A DNA stretch of 64,000 nt, from positions 372,001 through 436,000 of the forward strand of contig QFPO01000005.1 in the NCBI GenBank assembly GCA_003241385.1, given 5' to 3'. This document shows, piece by piece, positions 28,841 through 38,903 of this stretch. The notes beneath the pieces are model-generated. The model searched no databases, was not told the DNA's origin, and saw only the letters and a program-made list of their open reading frames with translations. This DNA is from Rhodanobacter denitrificans. Lineage in GTDB: Bacteria; Pseudomonadota; Gammaproteobacteria; Xanthomonadales; Rhodanobacteraceae. The position numbers and the translations under genes are program-made. The number at the start of each line of letters is the position of its first letter. Position 1 is the stretch's first letter.

Positions 28841-29848
28841 TCAGGTGCGGCGGTCGACCGCGTAGTCGGCGAGCACGGCCAGCGCATCGCGGGCCGGCGA
28901 GGGCGGCACCGCGGCGAGCGCGGCGCGGGCCGAACGCGCGTAGCCAGCGGCGCGGTCGTGCGCATAGTCGAGCGCGCCCGACTCGCGGATCGCCGCGACG
29001 ATGCCGTCGAGCGCGCCGGTGTCGCCCGACTCGATCGCTCCGCGCAGCAGGGTGGCCCGCTCGGGTCCGGCGTCGGCGATCGCGCGGATCACCGGCAGGG
29101 TCGGCTTGCCTTCGGCCAGGTCGTCGCCGATGTTCTTGCCGAGCGTCTGCGCGTCGGATACGTAGTCGAGCACGTCGTCGGCGATTTGGAACGCGAAGCC
29201 GAGGTCCATGCCGTAGCGCGCCAGGGCCTCTTCCTGCTCGGCCGGCAGACCGGCCAGCACGGCGCCCAGCCGCGTCGCGGCTGCGAACAGTACGGCGGTC
29301 TTGCGCTCGATCACGTCCAGATAGGCCTGCTCGCTGGTGTCGGCATTGCCGATGTTCAGCAACTGCAGCACCTCGCCTTCGGCGATGCGGTTGGTCGTGT
29401 CGGCGAGGATGCGCATGATCCGCATGTCGTCGAGCTCGACCATCATCTGGAACGAGCGCGAGTACAGGAAATCGCCGACCAGCACGCTGGCCGCATTGCC
29501 CCACAGCGCGTTGGCGGTCTTGCGGCCGCGGCGCAGGTCCGACTCGTCGACGACGTCGTCGTGCAGCAGGGTCGAGGTGTGGATGAACTCGATCAGCGCC
29601 GCCAGCGGCACGTGATGATCGCCGCCGTAGCCGGCCGCTTCGGCTGCCAGCAGATGCAGCATCGGGCGCAGCCGCTTGCCGCCGCCGCCGATGATGTGCT
29701 CGGCGATCTGATTGATCAGGACGACGTCCGAGGCCAGACGGCGGCGGATCAGCGCGTCGACCGCACGCATGCCGGGTGCGGCATGGGCCTGCACGGCGGC
29801 GATGTCGGCGATCGGGCGGAGCGCTTCGGAAGGGGCGGATGAACTCAA
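28841..29848 (-). CDS. ispB: Octaprenyl diphosphate synthase (long-chain trans-polyprenyl transferase)
   Basis: 335 residues. Adds isopentenyl units to farnesyl diphosphate, making the side chain of ubiquinone. First aspartate-rich motif LLHDDVVDESDLRRG (about residues 92-106), GGGGKRLRPML (substrate lysine/arginine) and second motif FQIADDVLDYVSD (about 218-230) are all intact. The start is probably TTG 29848: no ATG precedes the family's N-terminal region, and an ideal -10 box lies 31 bases upstream. Product length C40 is inferred from family, not from the sequence. Confidence 0.92.
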   Translation of the reverse strand: MSSSAPSEALRPIADIAAVQAHAAPGMRAVDALIRRRLASDVVLINQIAEHIIGGGGKRLRPMLHLLAAEAAGYGGDHHVPLAALIEFIHTSTLLHDDVVDESDLRRGRKTANALWGNAASVLVGDFLYSRSFQMMVELDDMRIMRILADTTNRIAEGEVLQLLNIGNADTSEQAYLDVIERKTAVLFAAATRLGAVLAGLPAEQEEALARYGMDLGFAFQIADDVLDYVSDAQTLGKNIGDDLAEGKPTLPVIRAIADAGPERATLLRGAIESGDTGALDGIVAAIRESGALDYAHDRAAGYARSARAALAAVPPSPARDALAVLADYAVDRRT

Positions 29849-29878
29849 GAGCGGCGGATTCCGGATCGGGTCCGGCCG

Positions 29879-29884
29879 ATTATA
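29879..29884 (-). promoter_or_regulatory. -10 box for ispB
   Basis: Consensus TATAAT on the minus strand, preceded by GC. It leaves a leader of roughly 23 bases before the TTG start. No good -35 hexamer seen. Confidence 0.6.
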
Positions 29885-29918
29885 GCGGCGCGTGCGCCGC
29901 GCATCGTCCGCCGTGGCT

Positions 29919-30383
29919 TCAGGCCGCGAGCGCGCGCGCGACCAGGCCTTCGATCGCTTCCAGATCGGGGATCTGCGCGTGATCGTCGCGCACCAGCACC
30001 TCGGCCAGCACGCCGGTGCGGCGCTCGCGCGCGTCGCCGCTGGGAATCAGCAGATCCTGCGTGACCGTCACCAGGCGCGGAAAGCCCTGCGTCAGCAGCG
30101 CCAGGAACGGCATGCGCGCCTGGCCGCCGAGCGCCTTGAGCACCGCGACCTTGGCGTTGCTGTAGCCCTCGGTCTGGCTGGCCTGCGTCAGCATCGAATA
30201 CGAGAACAGCGGCAGGCGCCAGCCGCGCCAGGCGAGGCGTCCGAGCAGCCAGTCCGGCGCGTCGGCGATGCGCTCGGGCGTCGCATAGGTGATGACCTCG
30301 GCCACGGTCGCATTCGGCAGCAGCACGCGGCCGTTGCTGACCGGTATCAGGACGCCACGGATTTCGCGGGGCAGATCAGCCAT
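29919..30383 (-). CDS. chpC: CheW-like chemosensory adaptor ChpC
   Basis: 154 residues, a single CheW-like domain (PVSNGRVLLPNATVAEVITY, then LLGRLAWRGWRLPLFSYSML, then LALLTQGFPRLVTVTQDLL). Last gene of the Pil-Chp operon, where ChpC is thought to connect extra receptors to ChpA. The more divergent sequence than PilI fits the ChpC branch. It starts 57 bp after the chpB stop on the same strand. Assignment of the symbol rests on gene order. Confidence 0.85.
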   Translation of the reverse strand: MADLPREIRGVLIPVSNGRVLLPNATVAEVITYATPERIADAPDWLLGRLAWRGWRLPLFSYSMLTQASQTEGYSNAKVAVLKALGGQARMPFLALLTQGFPRLVTVTQDLLIPSGDARERRTGVLAEVLVRDDHAQIPDLEAIEGLVARALAA

Positions 30384-30440
30384 GGGAACGGAGGTCCTCG
30401 AATCGAAGTGGGGACGGAGCGGCGGACGCGGGACGCTTCA

Positions 30441-32471
30441 TCAGGCGCGCGCCTCGGCGCCGTCGCGCAGCCCCGCCAGGTGCTCGGCCAGCGAGGTCGG
30501 CGAACCTTGGAAGCGCACGACGCCGGTCGCCAGCGCGTTCTCGACCATCTCGCTGACGACGCAGGTGGCCGGATCCTGCACCCAGACCTGGCCGCCGGCG
30601 GCGGCGACGTCGCTGCATCCGGCTGCGCCGTCGTCGGACATGCCCGAGAACACGATCGCCAGCACGTCGGCGCCGAACGTACCGGCCAGCGACTCGAGGA
30701 TCCGGTCGATCGACGGCTGATGCGGCGCCGGCGGATTCTGCGGCTGGATCAGCACGGTGCCGTCGCGCTGGACGCGCAGGTCGCGGTTCGGTGGCGCGAT
30801 CAGCAGGTCGCCTGCCGCGACGCGCTCGCCGTGACTGGGTACGCGCACCGTCAGTGCGGTCGCCCGCGCCAGCTGCTGCGCGAGCAGGTCGATGAATTCT
30901 TCGCCCATGTGCTGGACCAGCACGAACAGCGCCGGATAGCGCTTCGGGATCGCGCCGATGACCTCGCGTATCGCCTCGGGTCCGCCGATCGACGCGCAGA
31001 GCACGACGACGCGGTCGATCGTGCTGCCGGCCGTCGCATTGGATACGGCGCCCGCGGCCGCGACCGCATCGCCGTCCAGCCAGACCTCGTGCGTCGCGCT
31101 TGCCGGCTGCGGCGCGATCGCATCCTCGATCGGCACCAGCTCGAGCGACAGGCCGTCGGTCTCGATCGTCTCTTCGGTCGCTTCGTCGCTATACGGCGAG
31201 GCGGCCGCCATGTACTCGGCCGCCGAGATCTTCTCGATGCCGAACGGCGCCGGCGGCGGCGTCTGCGGCGCGACCGCGTCGTCGAGATCGAACGAGACCA
31301 GGCTCCAGTCGGGCACCGCCGGAACCGCCGGCTTGGGATCGTCGCCGGCCGGTTGGAAGCTGTCGGAGAACACCGGCTGCGTGTCGAGCCGCGCGACCCG
31401 TGCCGCAGTCTCGGCCGGCTGGTCTTCCCAGCGCGGCCGCTCGATCGCGGCGGCCGGATCGTCGGCCATGGCACGCGACAGCCAGTCGTCGAGATCGGCC
31501 GCGGGCGCGTCGTCGCGCCGCGCCGGTTCGCCGTCGCCGGCGGTGTCGAACGCTGCGAACAGTCGCGACTCCTCGTCGGAGAACGCGACGGCGTCGATCT
31601 GTGCGTCCTCGTCCGCCGTGGCCGGTGCGGCGAAGCGGGGCGCGGCGGTCGAGTCGAATTGGGGCGCGTCGGACGCGAGCGGCGCGTCGAGCGGTTCGAG
31701 ATCGATCAGTTCCAGATCGAGCGGTGCAGCGCCGGTCGATGCGGATTCGACGAACTCGACCTCGAGCGATTCGAACTCGACGGGTTCGGCATCCGGCGAT
31801 ACGGCTGCGAGTGGTACCTCCGCGTCGTCGGTCTCGAACGCGATCGACGCGCCGGTCGCCGGCGGCGCCGGCGGCGGCGCGACGTCGAGGTCTTCGAACG
31901 AGAACGGCTCGTCCTCGTCGATGTCGGCGAGGCCCAGGTCCGCCGCTGCGGACGCCTCGGGCGATGCCGGGACGGCCTCGTCGAAGCGGTCGATCGCGAT
32001 CTCGACCGTGTCGGACGGCGGTGTGGCGGCTTCGTCGATCGCCGCTACCGGCTCGGCCGTCGGCACGGCACCGGCCTGCGCCGGCGGGGCCGGCACCGGC
32101 TCGGCACCGGCCGGCCGCGGCGGATCGGTCACGGCCGGCGTGTCGAGGATCTTGGCGGCGAGATGGCGCATCCAGCGCGCCTGATCCCAGCCCGACAGCC
32201 GGCTCGACACGTGGCCTTCGTTGATCAGCACGCGATACGATCCGTCGCCGAGCAGGTCGTAGACCTGGTCGAGATCGCCGTCGAGCTCCGAGTCGAGATT
32301 GACGACGACGACCCGCGCGCCGGACTGCTCGAGCGACACGCGGTCGATCGCGTGCGTCGTCGATTCGTAGACGATCGGCGTGCCGATGTCGTTGAGCACG
32401 GCGCGCAGATGCCGGCCGAGCTCGTCGGTCTGGAACAGCAGGGCGACGGGGACGGACGTCTGGTTGGCCAT
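30441..32471 (-). CDS. chpB: CheB-type protein-glutamate methylesterase ChpB with long acidic linker
   Basis: 676 residues, almost twice the length of a normal CheB. Residues 1-100 look like a degenerate receiver domain (PVALLFQTDELGRHLRAVL, VVVVNLDSELDGDLDQVYDL). Residues about 110-480 are a low-complexity acidic, Ala/Pro-rich linker. The C-terminal methylesterase domain has the catalytic Ser in VVLCASIGGPEAIREVI, His in LVLVQHMGEEFIDLL and Asp in VFSGMSDDGAAGCSD. It demethylates or deamidates the receptor PilJ. The start overlaps the chpA stop by 1 base (TGATG), so translation is probably coupled. The long linker is unusual; I do not know whether relatives share it. Confidence 0.88.
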   Translation of the reverse strand: MANQTSVPVALLFQTDELGRHLRAVLNDIGTPIVYESTTHAIDRVSLEQSGARVVVVNLDSELDGDLDQVYDLLGDGSYRVLINEGHVSSRLSGWDQARWMRHLAAKILDTPAVTDPPRPAGAEPVPAPPAQAGAVPTAEPVAAIDEAATPPSDTVEIAIDRFDEAVPASPEASAAADLGLADIDEDEPFSFEDLDVAPPPAPPATGASIAFETDDAEVPLAAVSPDAEPVEFESLEVEFVESASTGAAPLDLELIDLEPLDAPLASDAPQFDSTAAPRFAAPATADEDAQIDAVAFSDEESRLFAAFDTAGDGEPARRDDAPAADLDDWLSRAMADDPAAAIERPRWEDQPAETAARVARLDTQPVFSDSFQPAGDDPKPAVPAVPDWSLVSFDLDDAVAPQTPPPAPFGIEKISAAEYMAAASPYSDEATEETIETDGLSLELVPIEDAIAPQPASATHEVWLDGDAVAAAGAVSNATAGSTIDRVVVLCASIGGPEAIREVIGAIPKRYPALFVLVQHMGEEFIDLLAQQLARATALTVRVPSHGERVAAGDLLIAPPNRDLRVQRDGTVLIQPQNPPAPHQPSIDRILESLAGTFGADVLAIVFSGMSDDGAAGCSDVAAAGGQVWVQDPATCVVSEMVENALATGVVRFQGSPTSLAEHLAGLRDGAEARA

Positions 32472-35400
32472 CACGGTTCGAGCCCCAGCACCTCGACGAC
32501 GTTCTGCATCAGGTCGGCCTCCTGGTAGGGCTTGCCGAGATAGCGCTGCACGCCGAGTTCCAGCGCGCGCTGGCGATGCTTCTCGCCGGTGCGCGAGGTG
32601 ATCATGATGATCGGCACTTCGCGCAGCCGCACGTCGTTGCGCATGTAGGTCGCCAGCTCGTAGCCGTCCATGCGCGGCATCTCGATGTCGAGCAGCATCA
32701 GGTCCGGCACGCGGTCCTGCAGCTTCTCGACCGCGTCCAGGCCGTCCTTCGCGGTGACGACCTCGAGGCTGGCGCGCTCGAGCACGCGCGTGGTGACCTT
32801 GCGCATCGTGATCGAGTCGTCGACGACCATGACCAGCGGCTGCTGACGAACCTCGGCCTGGGCCTCGGGGATCATCAGGTCCGGCAGGATCGTGCCGCCG
32901 TCGGCGCCCTGGTCCTCGCGCAGCGCGGCCGCGCGGCGGACCAGCGGGGCCAGATCGAGAATCATCACGACCGAGCCGTCGCCCATGATCGTCGCGCCGA
33001 AGATGCCCGGGATCGAGCTGATCTGCGGACCGACCGACTTGACGACGACCTCGCGCGAGCCGATCACCGCGTCGACGCGGATTGCCGCGCGCTGGTCGCC
33101 GGTACGGGTCATCAGCAACGGCAGCTGGGTCTCGTCGAGGTTGCGCCCGCCCGGCACGCCGAGCAGCTGCGACAGGTCGTGGAAATGGAAATCCTCGCCG
33201 CCGAACGCGTAGCGCGTATTGCCGGCGAGCAGGCGCTCGCGCAGCTCTTCCCGGTCGATGCGTACCACGCCCTGCACCGACGACATCGGGATCGCGTAGG
33301 TCGCCTCGCCGAGCTTGACCAGGATCGCCTGGGTCACCGCCAGCGTGAACGGCAGGCGGACCGTGAACGCGGTGCCGCGGCCGGCCTGCGAATCGATGCC
33401 GAGCGTGCCGCCGAGCTGCTTGATCTCGCTGGCGACCACGTCCATGCCGACGCCGCGGCCGGCCAGCTGGGTGATCTGGTCGGTCGTCGAGAAGCCGCTC
33501 TCGAGGATGAAGCCCTGCAGGTCGCGGTCCGACAGCTGCGCATCGGCCTTGAGCAGGCCGCGCTCGATCGCGCGGCGGCGGATCGCGGCGAGATCCAGGC
33601 CGCGGCCGTCGTCGGACACTTTCAGCACGACCTCGGTCGCCTCGCGGCTCAGCGCGATGTTGACGGTGCCCTCGGCCGGCTTGCCGGCGGCCAGGCGCTG
33701 CTCGGTCGGTTCGATGCCGTGCGCGAGCGCATTGCGCAGCATGTGCTCGAACGGCGCCTTCATGCGCTCGAGCAGGTTGCGATCCATTTCGCCCTGTGCG
33801 CCCTCGACGCGCAGCTGCGCGCGCTTGCCGAGCTCCTGTGCGGCCTGGCGCAGCGTGCGGCGCAGCGTCGGCACCAGCGAGTCGAACGTGACCATGCGCG
33901 TGCGCATCAGGCCTTCGTGCAGATCCGAACTGACGCGCGACTGCTGCAGCAGCAGGGTTTCGGACTGCCGCGTCAGCTCGTCGAACACGCCCTGGATCGA
34001 GACCAGGTCCGAGACCGACTCGCCGAGTGCGCGCGAGTACTGCTGCAGTTGCGAGAAGCGGTCGAGCTCGAGCGGGTCGAACGTCGCGGCGCCCGATTCC
34101 TCGTTCTCGCGCTGGTAGCGCGCGATGATCTGCGCCTCGGTTTCGATCTCGAGCTTGCGCAGCTGCTCGCGCAGTCGGTTGACGGTCTGCTCGAACTCGA
34201 CGAGGTTGAAGCGGAACGAGGCGATCTGCTGTTCGAGGCGCGAGCGGTAGATCGACACCTCGCCGGCGTAGTTGACGAGCGAGTCGACCAGCTCGGAGCG
34301 GACGCGGATCATCTCCTGCGACGCACGCATCGTCTCGTCGTCGTCGGCACCTGCCGCCGGCGCGAATGCCGCTGCGGTGGTGGCCGGCGCGCCCGGTGCC
34401 GCGGCTGCGGTCGGCTGCGCCGGTGCGGCGTCCGGTTGCGGCGTCCGGGCGCCGTCGGCGGCCGCGTCGAGCGTCCGGCCCTCGACGAGCTGTTCGAAGC
34501 GCGCGATCGCGTGCTGCGGCATCGCGATCGCCTGGCGCTGGCCGACGCGCTGGACCAGGCCGTGCAGGCGGTCGAAGCCGCGTTCGAACGACTCGATCGC
34601 GGCGCGGTCCATGCGGCGCGAACCGGCATGGATCGCCTCGAGCAGTGATTCCATCGCATGGCTGAGATCGCCGATCGGCGTCAGGCCGGCCATGCGCGCA
34701 CCGCCCTTGAGCGTATGCAGGTCGCGCTGCAGACCTGACAGCAGATCGAAGGCCTCGGGCGTCTCGTGCAGGCGCGCCACCAGCGAGTCGGAATGATCGA
34801 GGATGTCGCTGGCTTCCTGCACGAAGATCTCGAGCAGGTCCTCGTCGGCGTCGTCGAGCGCGAGCGCGCCTTCGGGCAGCGGATCGTCGGGGATCGGCGG
34901 CGTCTCGCGCTCGGCATCCCACCAGCGCGTCGCCGGGCTGGCGATCGCCGGCGCCGGTTCGGCGGCCGATGCGGTGGCCGGCTGCGGCTCGGCGTCCTCT
35001 TCGATCGCCGCCTCGGTCGCTGTCGGCTCCGTCGTCCCGGCTTCGACTTCGACTTCGACCTCGGCGACCGGCTCGTCGACGTCGAACGTCGGCAGCCGGT
35101 ACGGTTCGAACGCCGGCGCCTCGGCCGGTGCCTCGGCGGCGTCGGCCGCGCTTGCAGCGTCGTCGCTCGCGACGGCCGGCGTCGTGTCGGCATCGAGCTC
35201 GGAGAGCCAGGCCATGTCGTCGCTGCTGAGCTCGATCTCGGTCGGCTCGGTCGCGTCGTCGTCCGCTTCGTCGCCGAGCGCCGGCGCCGCCGCCGATTCG
35301 GCGAGCAGCCATTCGATCTCGTCGGCCAGCGGATCGGCACCTTCGCCCACGTCGGCCGGCGGCTCGGCCGGTGGTGTCGTCGTCGGCACGCCGGCGAACA

Positions 35401-38400
35401 GCGCCTCGAGCGGCGAGCTCGCCGCGGCCGGCGCCGCGGCTGTTTCGTTCGTCTCGGTGCCGGCATCGGTATAGCGGGCGATCAGGATGTCGGTGAAGTC
35501 CTCGAGCTCGGCGCCCGTCGTGTCGAGGTCCGCCGCGCGCTCGCGCGGTCCGGGTGGCGCGGTTGCGTCGGCCGTTGCGTCGGCCGTCTCATCGGTAAGC
35601 GTATCGTCCGCGTCGACGAGGTTCGCATCGGACCGGTCGGTCTCGGCCGGCTCCGCGTCGATCTCGTCGGCGGAGACGGTGTCCGCGGCCTCTGCGTTCT
35701 CGTCGAGCGCCGCCGGCTCGACGGCCTCCTCGTCGAGGCCTGCGCGCAGCAGATCGAAGCCGGGCTCCGGCAGCGCGTCGCGCAGCGCGGTCAGGCGCTC
35801 GGCGAGATCGGCCGTGTCGGGCACCGACAGATCGCCGACGCCGATCCGCGCGATCACGTCGCGTGTCACGCGGCAGGCATCGCCGAGCGCGCTGCGGCCG
35901 GCCGGCGGCAGCGCCGCCGACTGTGCGCCGAGCCGCTTCAGATAGCCTTCCAGCGGCGCCAGCACGGCGGTCAGCGCCGGGATGTCGACCATCGCGATCG
36001 CGCCGTGCAGCGTGTGCACGGCGCGCTGCACCGGATCCTCCACGCCGGGACGCAGCGCATCGCCCGACTCGAGCCAGGCTTCGACCGTCGCCAGATGCGT
36101 ATCGGTCTCATTGCGCAGGATTTCGTAGAGCACCGGATCGATCGCGGGACCGCTCGCCGCAGTCGCCACGGCGATCGTCTCGGGCGTATCGGCGTCGATA
36201 CGATCGGCCTCGGCATGCGGCCAGACGGCCGGAACACGCCGGCGCACCACGCGCTTGACGGTGCGGCGTGCCGCCGCCGGCGGCAGCCAGGCGTCCTCGC
36301 CGGCGGCCAGGCGATCGGCGGTCTCCATGATGCCGCCGAGGTCGACCGCGGCGGCGCGTTCGCCGCGCAGCGCCGCGAGCAGGTCCGGCAGTGTCGAGAT
36401 CGCGCTCTGGGTCAGCGCGAACACCGCACGCGACGGCTCGATCGTCCGATCGAGCACGCGGTTGAGCATGTTCTCGATCTTCCAGCTGAACTCGCCGAGC
36501 GTCAGCGCGCCGACCAGGCGGCCGGACCCCTTGAGCGTGTGGAACGAGCGGCGGATCGTCTTGACCGCATCGAGATCGCCGAGCTGGGCGCTCCAGCCCG
36601 GCAGCACGCGCTGCAGGCTGTCGACCTCGTCCTGGACCTCGTCGAGGAAGACCTCGCGGATGTCGTCGTCGATGTCGTCGGAGGCCGCGCTCTGGAAGCC
36701 GAGCGCGAGCGGTTCGACACCCGGCAGCTCTTCCTCGATCTCCTCCTCGATCTCGATCCAGGTCTGTTCGTCGGCCGGCGGGGCCGAGCCGGTATCGGCC
36801 AGCCGCAGTCCGGCCATCTCGTGGCGATGCGGCTCGGGGCTGTGCGTGCCGCCGAGGATCAGGTCGCGCAGGTCGTCGCCGGGCGCGATCTCGACCGCGG
36901 TGTCGAGCTCGACCGACGGCAAGTCGACCGCAGCGGGCTCGACGGAAGCAGGCTCGACCGATGCGTCGGCCACGCCCGGCGCGTCGAACGTCCAGACGGG
37001 TTCCGCCGCGAACGCGGTCGGCGGTTCCACTGGCGTGGCTGCCGCTTCGATCGCCGCTTCGGGCGCGGCCGCCTCTTCGAGCGCCGGCGGCACCGGCCAG
37101 TAGCCGAGCGAGGCCAGGCTCTCGCGGGTGACGTCGAGGATGCACTCGCGGCCGCTGCGCTGCTCGCGCGTGGCCTCCAGGTAGTACTCGATCGAGGCCA
37201 GCGCATCGGCCAGCTTGTCCATCTGTTCGACGGTCGGGATGCGCCGGTGCCGGATCAGTTCGATCTCGACGAAGCGCACCACGCCCGGCATCAGCTCGGC
37301 CGCGGCCTCTAGGCCGAGCATGCGCAGCGCGCCGGCGATCTCCTCGAGCAGGCGCGGGATCAGCTCGACGCGGCTGTGGTCCCACGGCGACTCGATGAAC
37401 GCGACGATGTCGTGCTTGGCCTGCTGGATGTTGATCGCGGCCTCGCGCATCAGCGCGTCGAGGATCTTGCGCACTTCGGCGCGCGGCAGCTCCTTGCCCT
37501 CGGCGGCGTCCTCGTCGCCGGGGCCGCCGGCGCCGAGACGTTCGATGTGATCGTCCAGCGAGGCTTCGACGTAGAGCAGGGCGCCGGCGACGTCGAGCAG
37601 GCTGCTCTCGTCGACCGGCCGCTTGCCGCTGGCGATCTCGTCGATGATCTGGCGCTGCTCGCCGACCACGCGGCGCGGCACGCCGAGGCCGAGCATGCCG
37701 AGCGTGTCGCCGACGCGGTCGAGGATCTCGGTCTGCGCGCCGAGTGTTTCGGGATCGGGGCTGTGCGTGCGCAGGAAGATGTCGAGCACTTCCTTGACGC
37801 GCAGCAGGTCGTCCTTGATCGCGGCCGATACGGTGTCGAGCAGGTTGCGGTTGTGGCCGGTCATCGCGCCTTGCGCGTGCTCGACCTCGCGTGCGCTCGG
37901 CAGCAGGCCGTCGAGCTGGTAGGTCGCGCGGACTTCGCTGACGCGGCCGCCGCGGCCGCCGGAGTTGGCGACGTAATAGAGCAGGTTCTGCAGCAGATCG
38001 CGCGGCGGCCGCGCGTGCAGGGCCTCCTCGCCGCCTTCGGCGAAGCGCTTGATCTCCAGGTCGATGCGGCCGAACAGCAGCTTCAGCGTGACGCCGACGT
38101 CGAGCGCGCGGTCCTGCAGCGCCTCGACCACGGCCGCCGCGACCCACCACAGCCGACGCGGCTCGACGCGGCTGGACAGCTCGCGCAGGCGGTCGAGCAC
38201 GCCGATCAGCCGCTGCAGCGCGGCCGCCTCGTCCTCGCCGCGGAACCAGCGCAGCAGGCTGGCCTGATAGGCCAGGCGCAGCCGCGAGGCGGCCTGGCGC
38301 TGCTGCTCGACCGGCAGCGGCTGCGCCGCGCCGGCGGCGCCGGCCGGCAGCTCCACCGCCATGTCCGGCGCGAACAGCGCCGACTCGGACAGCAGCTTCT

Positions 38401-38794
38401 CGCCGCGGCAGGCGCGCAGGTCGTTCAGCAGCGGCAGCAGGACGATCGGGATGTCCTTGTGGCCGCCCTGCAGGCGTTCGAGGTAGTCCGGCAGCTGCAC
38501 GATGCCGCGCATCAGCACCGAATAGGCCTCGTCGCGCTCGCCGATCGCATCGTCGAGCAGCGCCTTGACCAGCTGCTCCATCTCCTCCACGACCAGGGCC
38601 GCGCCGTACAGCTCGATCATGCGCAGCGTGCCCTGCACCTGGTGCAGGTGGCCGCCGCAGATCCGCATCAGGCTGCTGTCGGCCGGCGTGTCGACGTAGG
38701 CTTCCAGCGCTTCCTGCGCCTGGCGCAGCGTCGAGTCGAGCTCGTGCTTGATCCAGCCGAGGCTCGTGAATTCGATGTCGTCTTGCAGCTTCAT
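32471..38794 (-). CDS. chpA: ChpA: giant hybrid CheA-type sensor kinase of twitching motility
   Basis: 2107 residues, cytoplasmic. N-terminal HPt-like segment with His near residue 50 (GGHLHQVQGTLRMIEL), then further helical HPt-type modules: a good one near 751 (RRSFHTLKGSGRLVGALTL), a degenerate one near 928 (VHTLHGAIAMVDI) and a good one near 1359 (LHTLKGGARMAGLTPIG). Long acidic linkers rich in Ala/Glu/Asp separate them. The kinase core follows: dimerisation helices near 1500, N-box MLRNALAHGIEP near 1683, G boxes VSDDGRGLDLAAI and AGRGVGMDVV, then CheW-like regulatory domain (ATYAIPMSSVQGVVRI) and a C-terminal receiver with phospho-Asp in LMLLDIEMPRMDG (about 2035). P. aeruginosa ChpA has the same plan with more phosphotransfer domains. 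It controls PilG and PilH and so type IV pilus extension and retraction. Confidence 0.95.
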   Translation of the reverse strand: MKLQDDIEFTSLGWIKHELDSTLRQAQEALEAYVDTPADSSLMRICGGHLHQVQGTLRMIELYGAALVVEEMEQLVKALLDDAIGERDEAYSVLMRGIVQLPDYLERLQGGHKDIPIVLLPLLNDLRACRGEKLLSESALFAPDMAVELPAGAAGAAQPLPVEQQRQAASRLRLAYQASLLRWFRGEDEAAALQRLIGVLDRLRELSSRVEPRRLWWVAAAVVEALQDRALDVGVTLKLLFGRIDLEIKRFAEGGEEALHARPPRDLLQNLLYYVANSGGRGGRVSEVRATYQLDGLLPSAREVEHAQGAMTGHNRNLLDTVSAAIKDDLLRVKEVLDIFLRTHSPDPETLGAQTEILDRVGDTLGMLGLGVPRRVVGEQRQIIDEIASGKRPVDESSLLDVAGALLYVEASLDDHIERLGAGGPGDEDAAEGKELPRAEVRKILDALMREAAINIQQAKHDIVAFIESPWDHSRVELIPRLLEEIAGALRMLGLEAAAELMPGVVRFVEIELIRHRRIPTVEQMDKLADALASIEYYLEATREQRSGRECILDVTRESLASLGYWPVPPALEEAAAPEAAIEAAATPVEPPTAFAAEPVWTFDAPGVADASVEPASVEPAAVDLPSVELDTAVEIAPGDDLRDLILGGTHSPEPHRHEMAGLRLADTGSAPPADEQTWIEIEEEIEEELPGVEPLALGFQSAASDDIDDDIREVFLDEVQDEVDSLQRVLPGWSAQLGDLDAVKTIRRSFHTLKGSGRLVGALTLGEFSWKIENMLNRVLDRTIEPSRAVFALTQSAISTLPDLLAALRGERAAAVDLGGIMETADRLAAGEDAWLPPAAARRTVKRVVRRRVPAVWPHAEADRIDADTPETIAVATAASGPAIDPVLYEILRNETDTHLATVEAWLESGDALRPGVEDPVQRAVHTLHGAIAMVDIPALTAVLAPLEGYLKRLGAQSAALPPAGRSALGDACRVTRDVIARIGVGDLSVPDTADLAERLTALRDALPEPGFDLLRAGLDEEAVEPAALDENAEAADTVSADEIDAEPAETDRSDANLVDADDTLTDETADATADATAPPGPRERAADLDTTGAELEDFTDILIARYTDAGTETNETAAAPAAASSPLEALFAGVPTTTPPAEPPADVGEGADPLADEIEWLLAESAAAPALGDEADDDATEPTEIELSSDDMAWLSELDADTTPAVASDDAASAADAAEAPAEAPAFEPYRLPTFDVDEPVAEVEVEVEAGTTEPTATEAAIEEDAEPQPATASAAEPAPAIASPATRWWDAERETPPIPDDPLPEGALALDDADEDLLEIFVQEASDILDHSDSLVARLHETPEAFDLLSGLQRDLHTLKGGARMAGLTPIGDLSHAMESLLEAIHAGSRRMDRAAIESFERGFDRLHGLVQRVGQRQAIAMPQHAIARFEQLVEGRTLDAAADGARTPQPDAAPAQPTAAAAPGAPATTAAAFAPAAGADDDETMRASQEMIRVRSELVDSLVNYAGEVSIYRSRLEQQIASFRFNLVEFEQTVNRLREQLRKLEIETEAQIIARYQRENEESGAATFDPLELDRFSQLQQYSRALGESVSDLVSIQGVFDELTRQSETLLLQQSRVSSDLHEGLMRTRMVTFDSLVPTLRRTLRQAAQELGKRAQLRVEGAQGEMDRNLLERMKAPFEHMLRNALAHGIEPTEQRLAAGKPAEGTVNIALSREATEVVLKVSDDGRGLDLAAIRRRAIERGLLKADAQLSDRDLQGFILESGFSTTDQITQLAGRGVGMDVVASEIKQLGGTLGIDSQAGRGTAFTVRLPFTLAVTQAILVKLGEATYAIPMSSVQGVVRIDREELRERLLAGNTRYAFGGEDFHFHDLSQLLGVPGGRNLDETQLPLLMTRTGDQRAAIRVDAVIGSREVVVKSVGPQISSIPGIFGATIMGDGSVVMILDLAPLVRRAAALREDQGADGGTILPDLMIPEAQAEVRQQPLVMVVDDSITMRKVTTRVLERASLEVVTAKDGLDAVEKLQDRVPDLMLLDIEMPRMDGYELATYMRNDVRLREVPIIMITSRTGEKHRQRALELGVQRYLGKPYQEADLMQNVVEVLGLEP

Positions 38795-38903
38795 CGTTCG
38801 TTCTCTGGGCGACGGGCAGGGAAGTCGCCTTCGCTGCGCATGATGGATACCAATGCAATCATCATGCCTCCAAGGGACTTTCCGGCGGTGTCGGCTGCCG
38901 GCA

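Noticed and set aside
34766..37312. Plus-strand frame of 848 codons inside chpA
   Set aside because: Arg/Gly-rich shadow of the repetitive acidic linkers of ChpA; no ribosome site or known domain.
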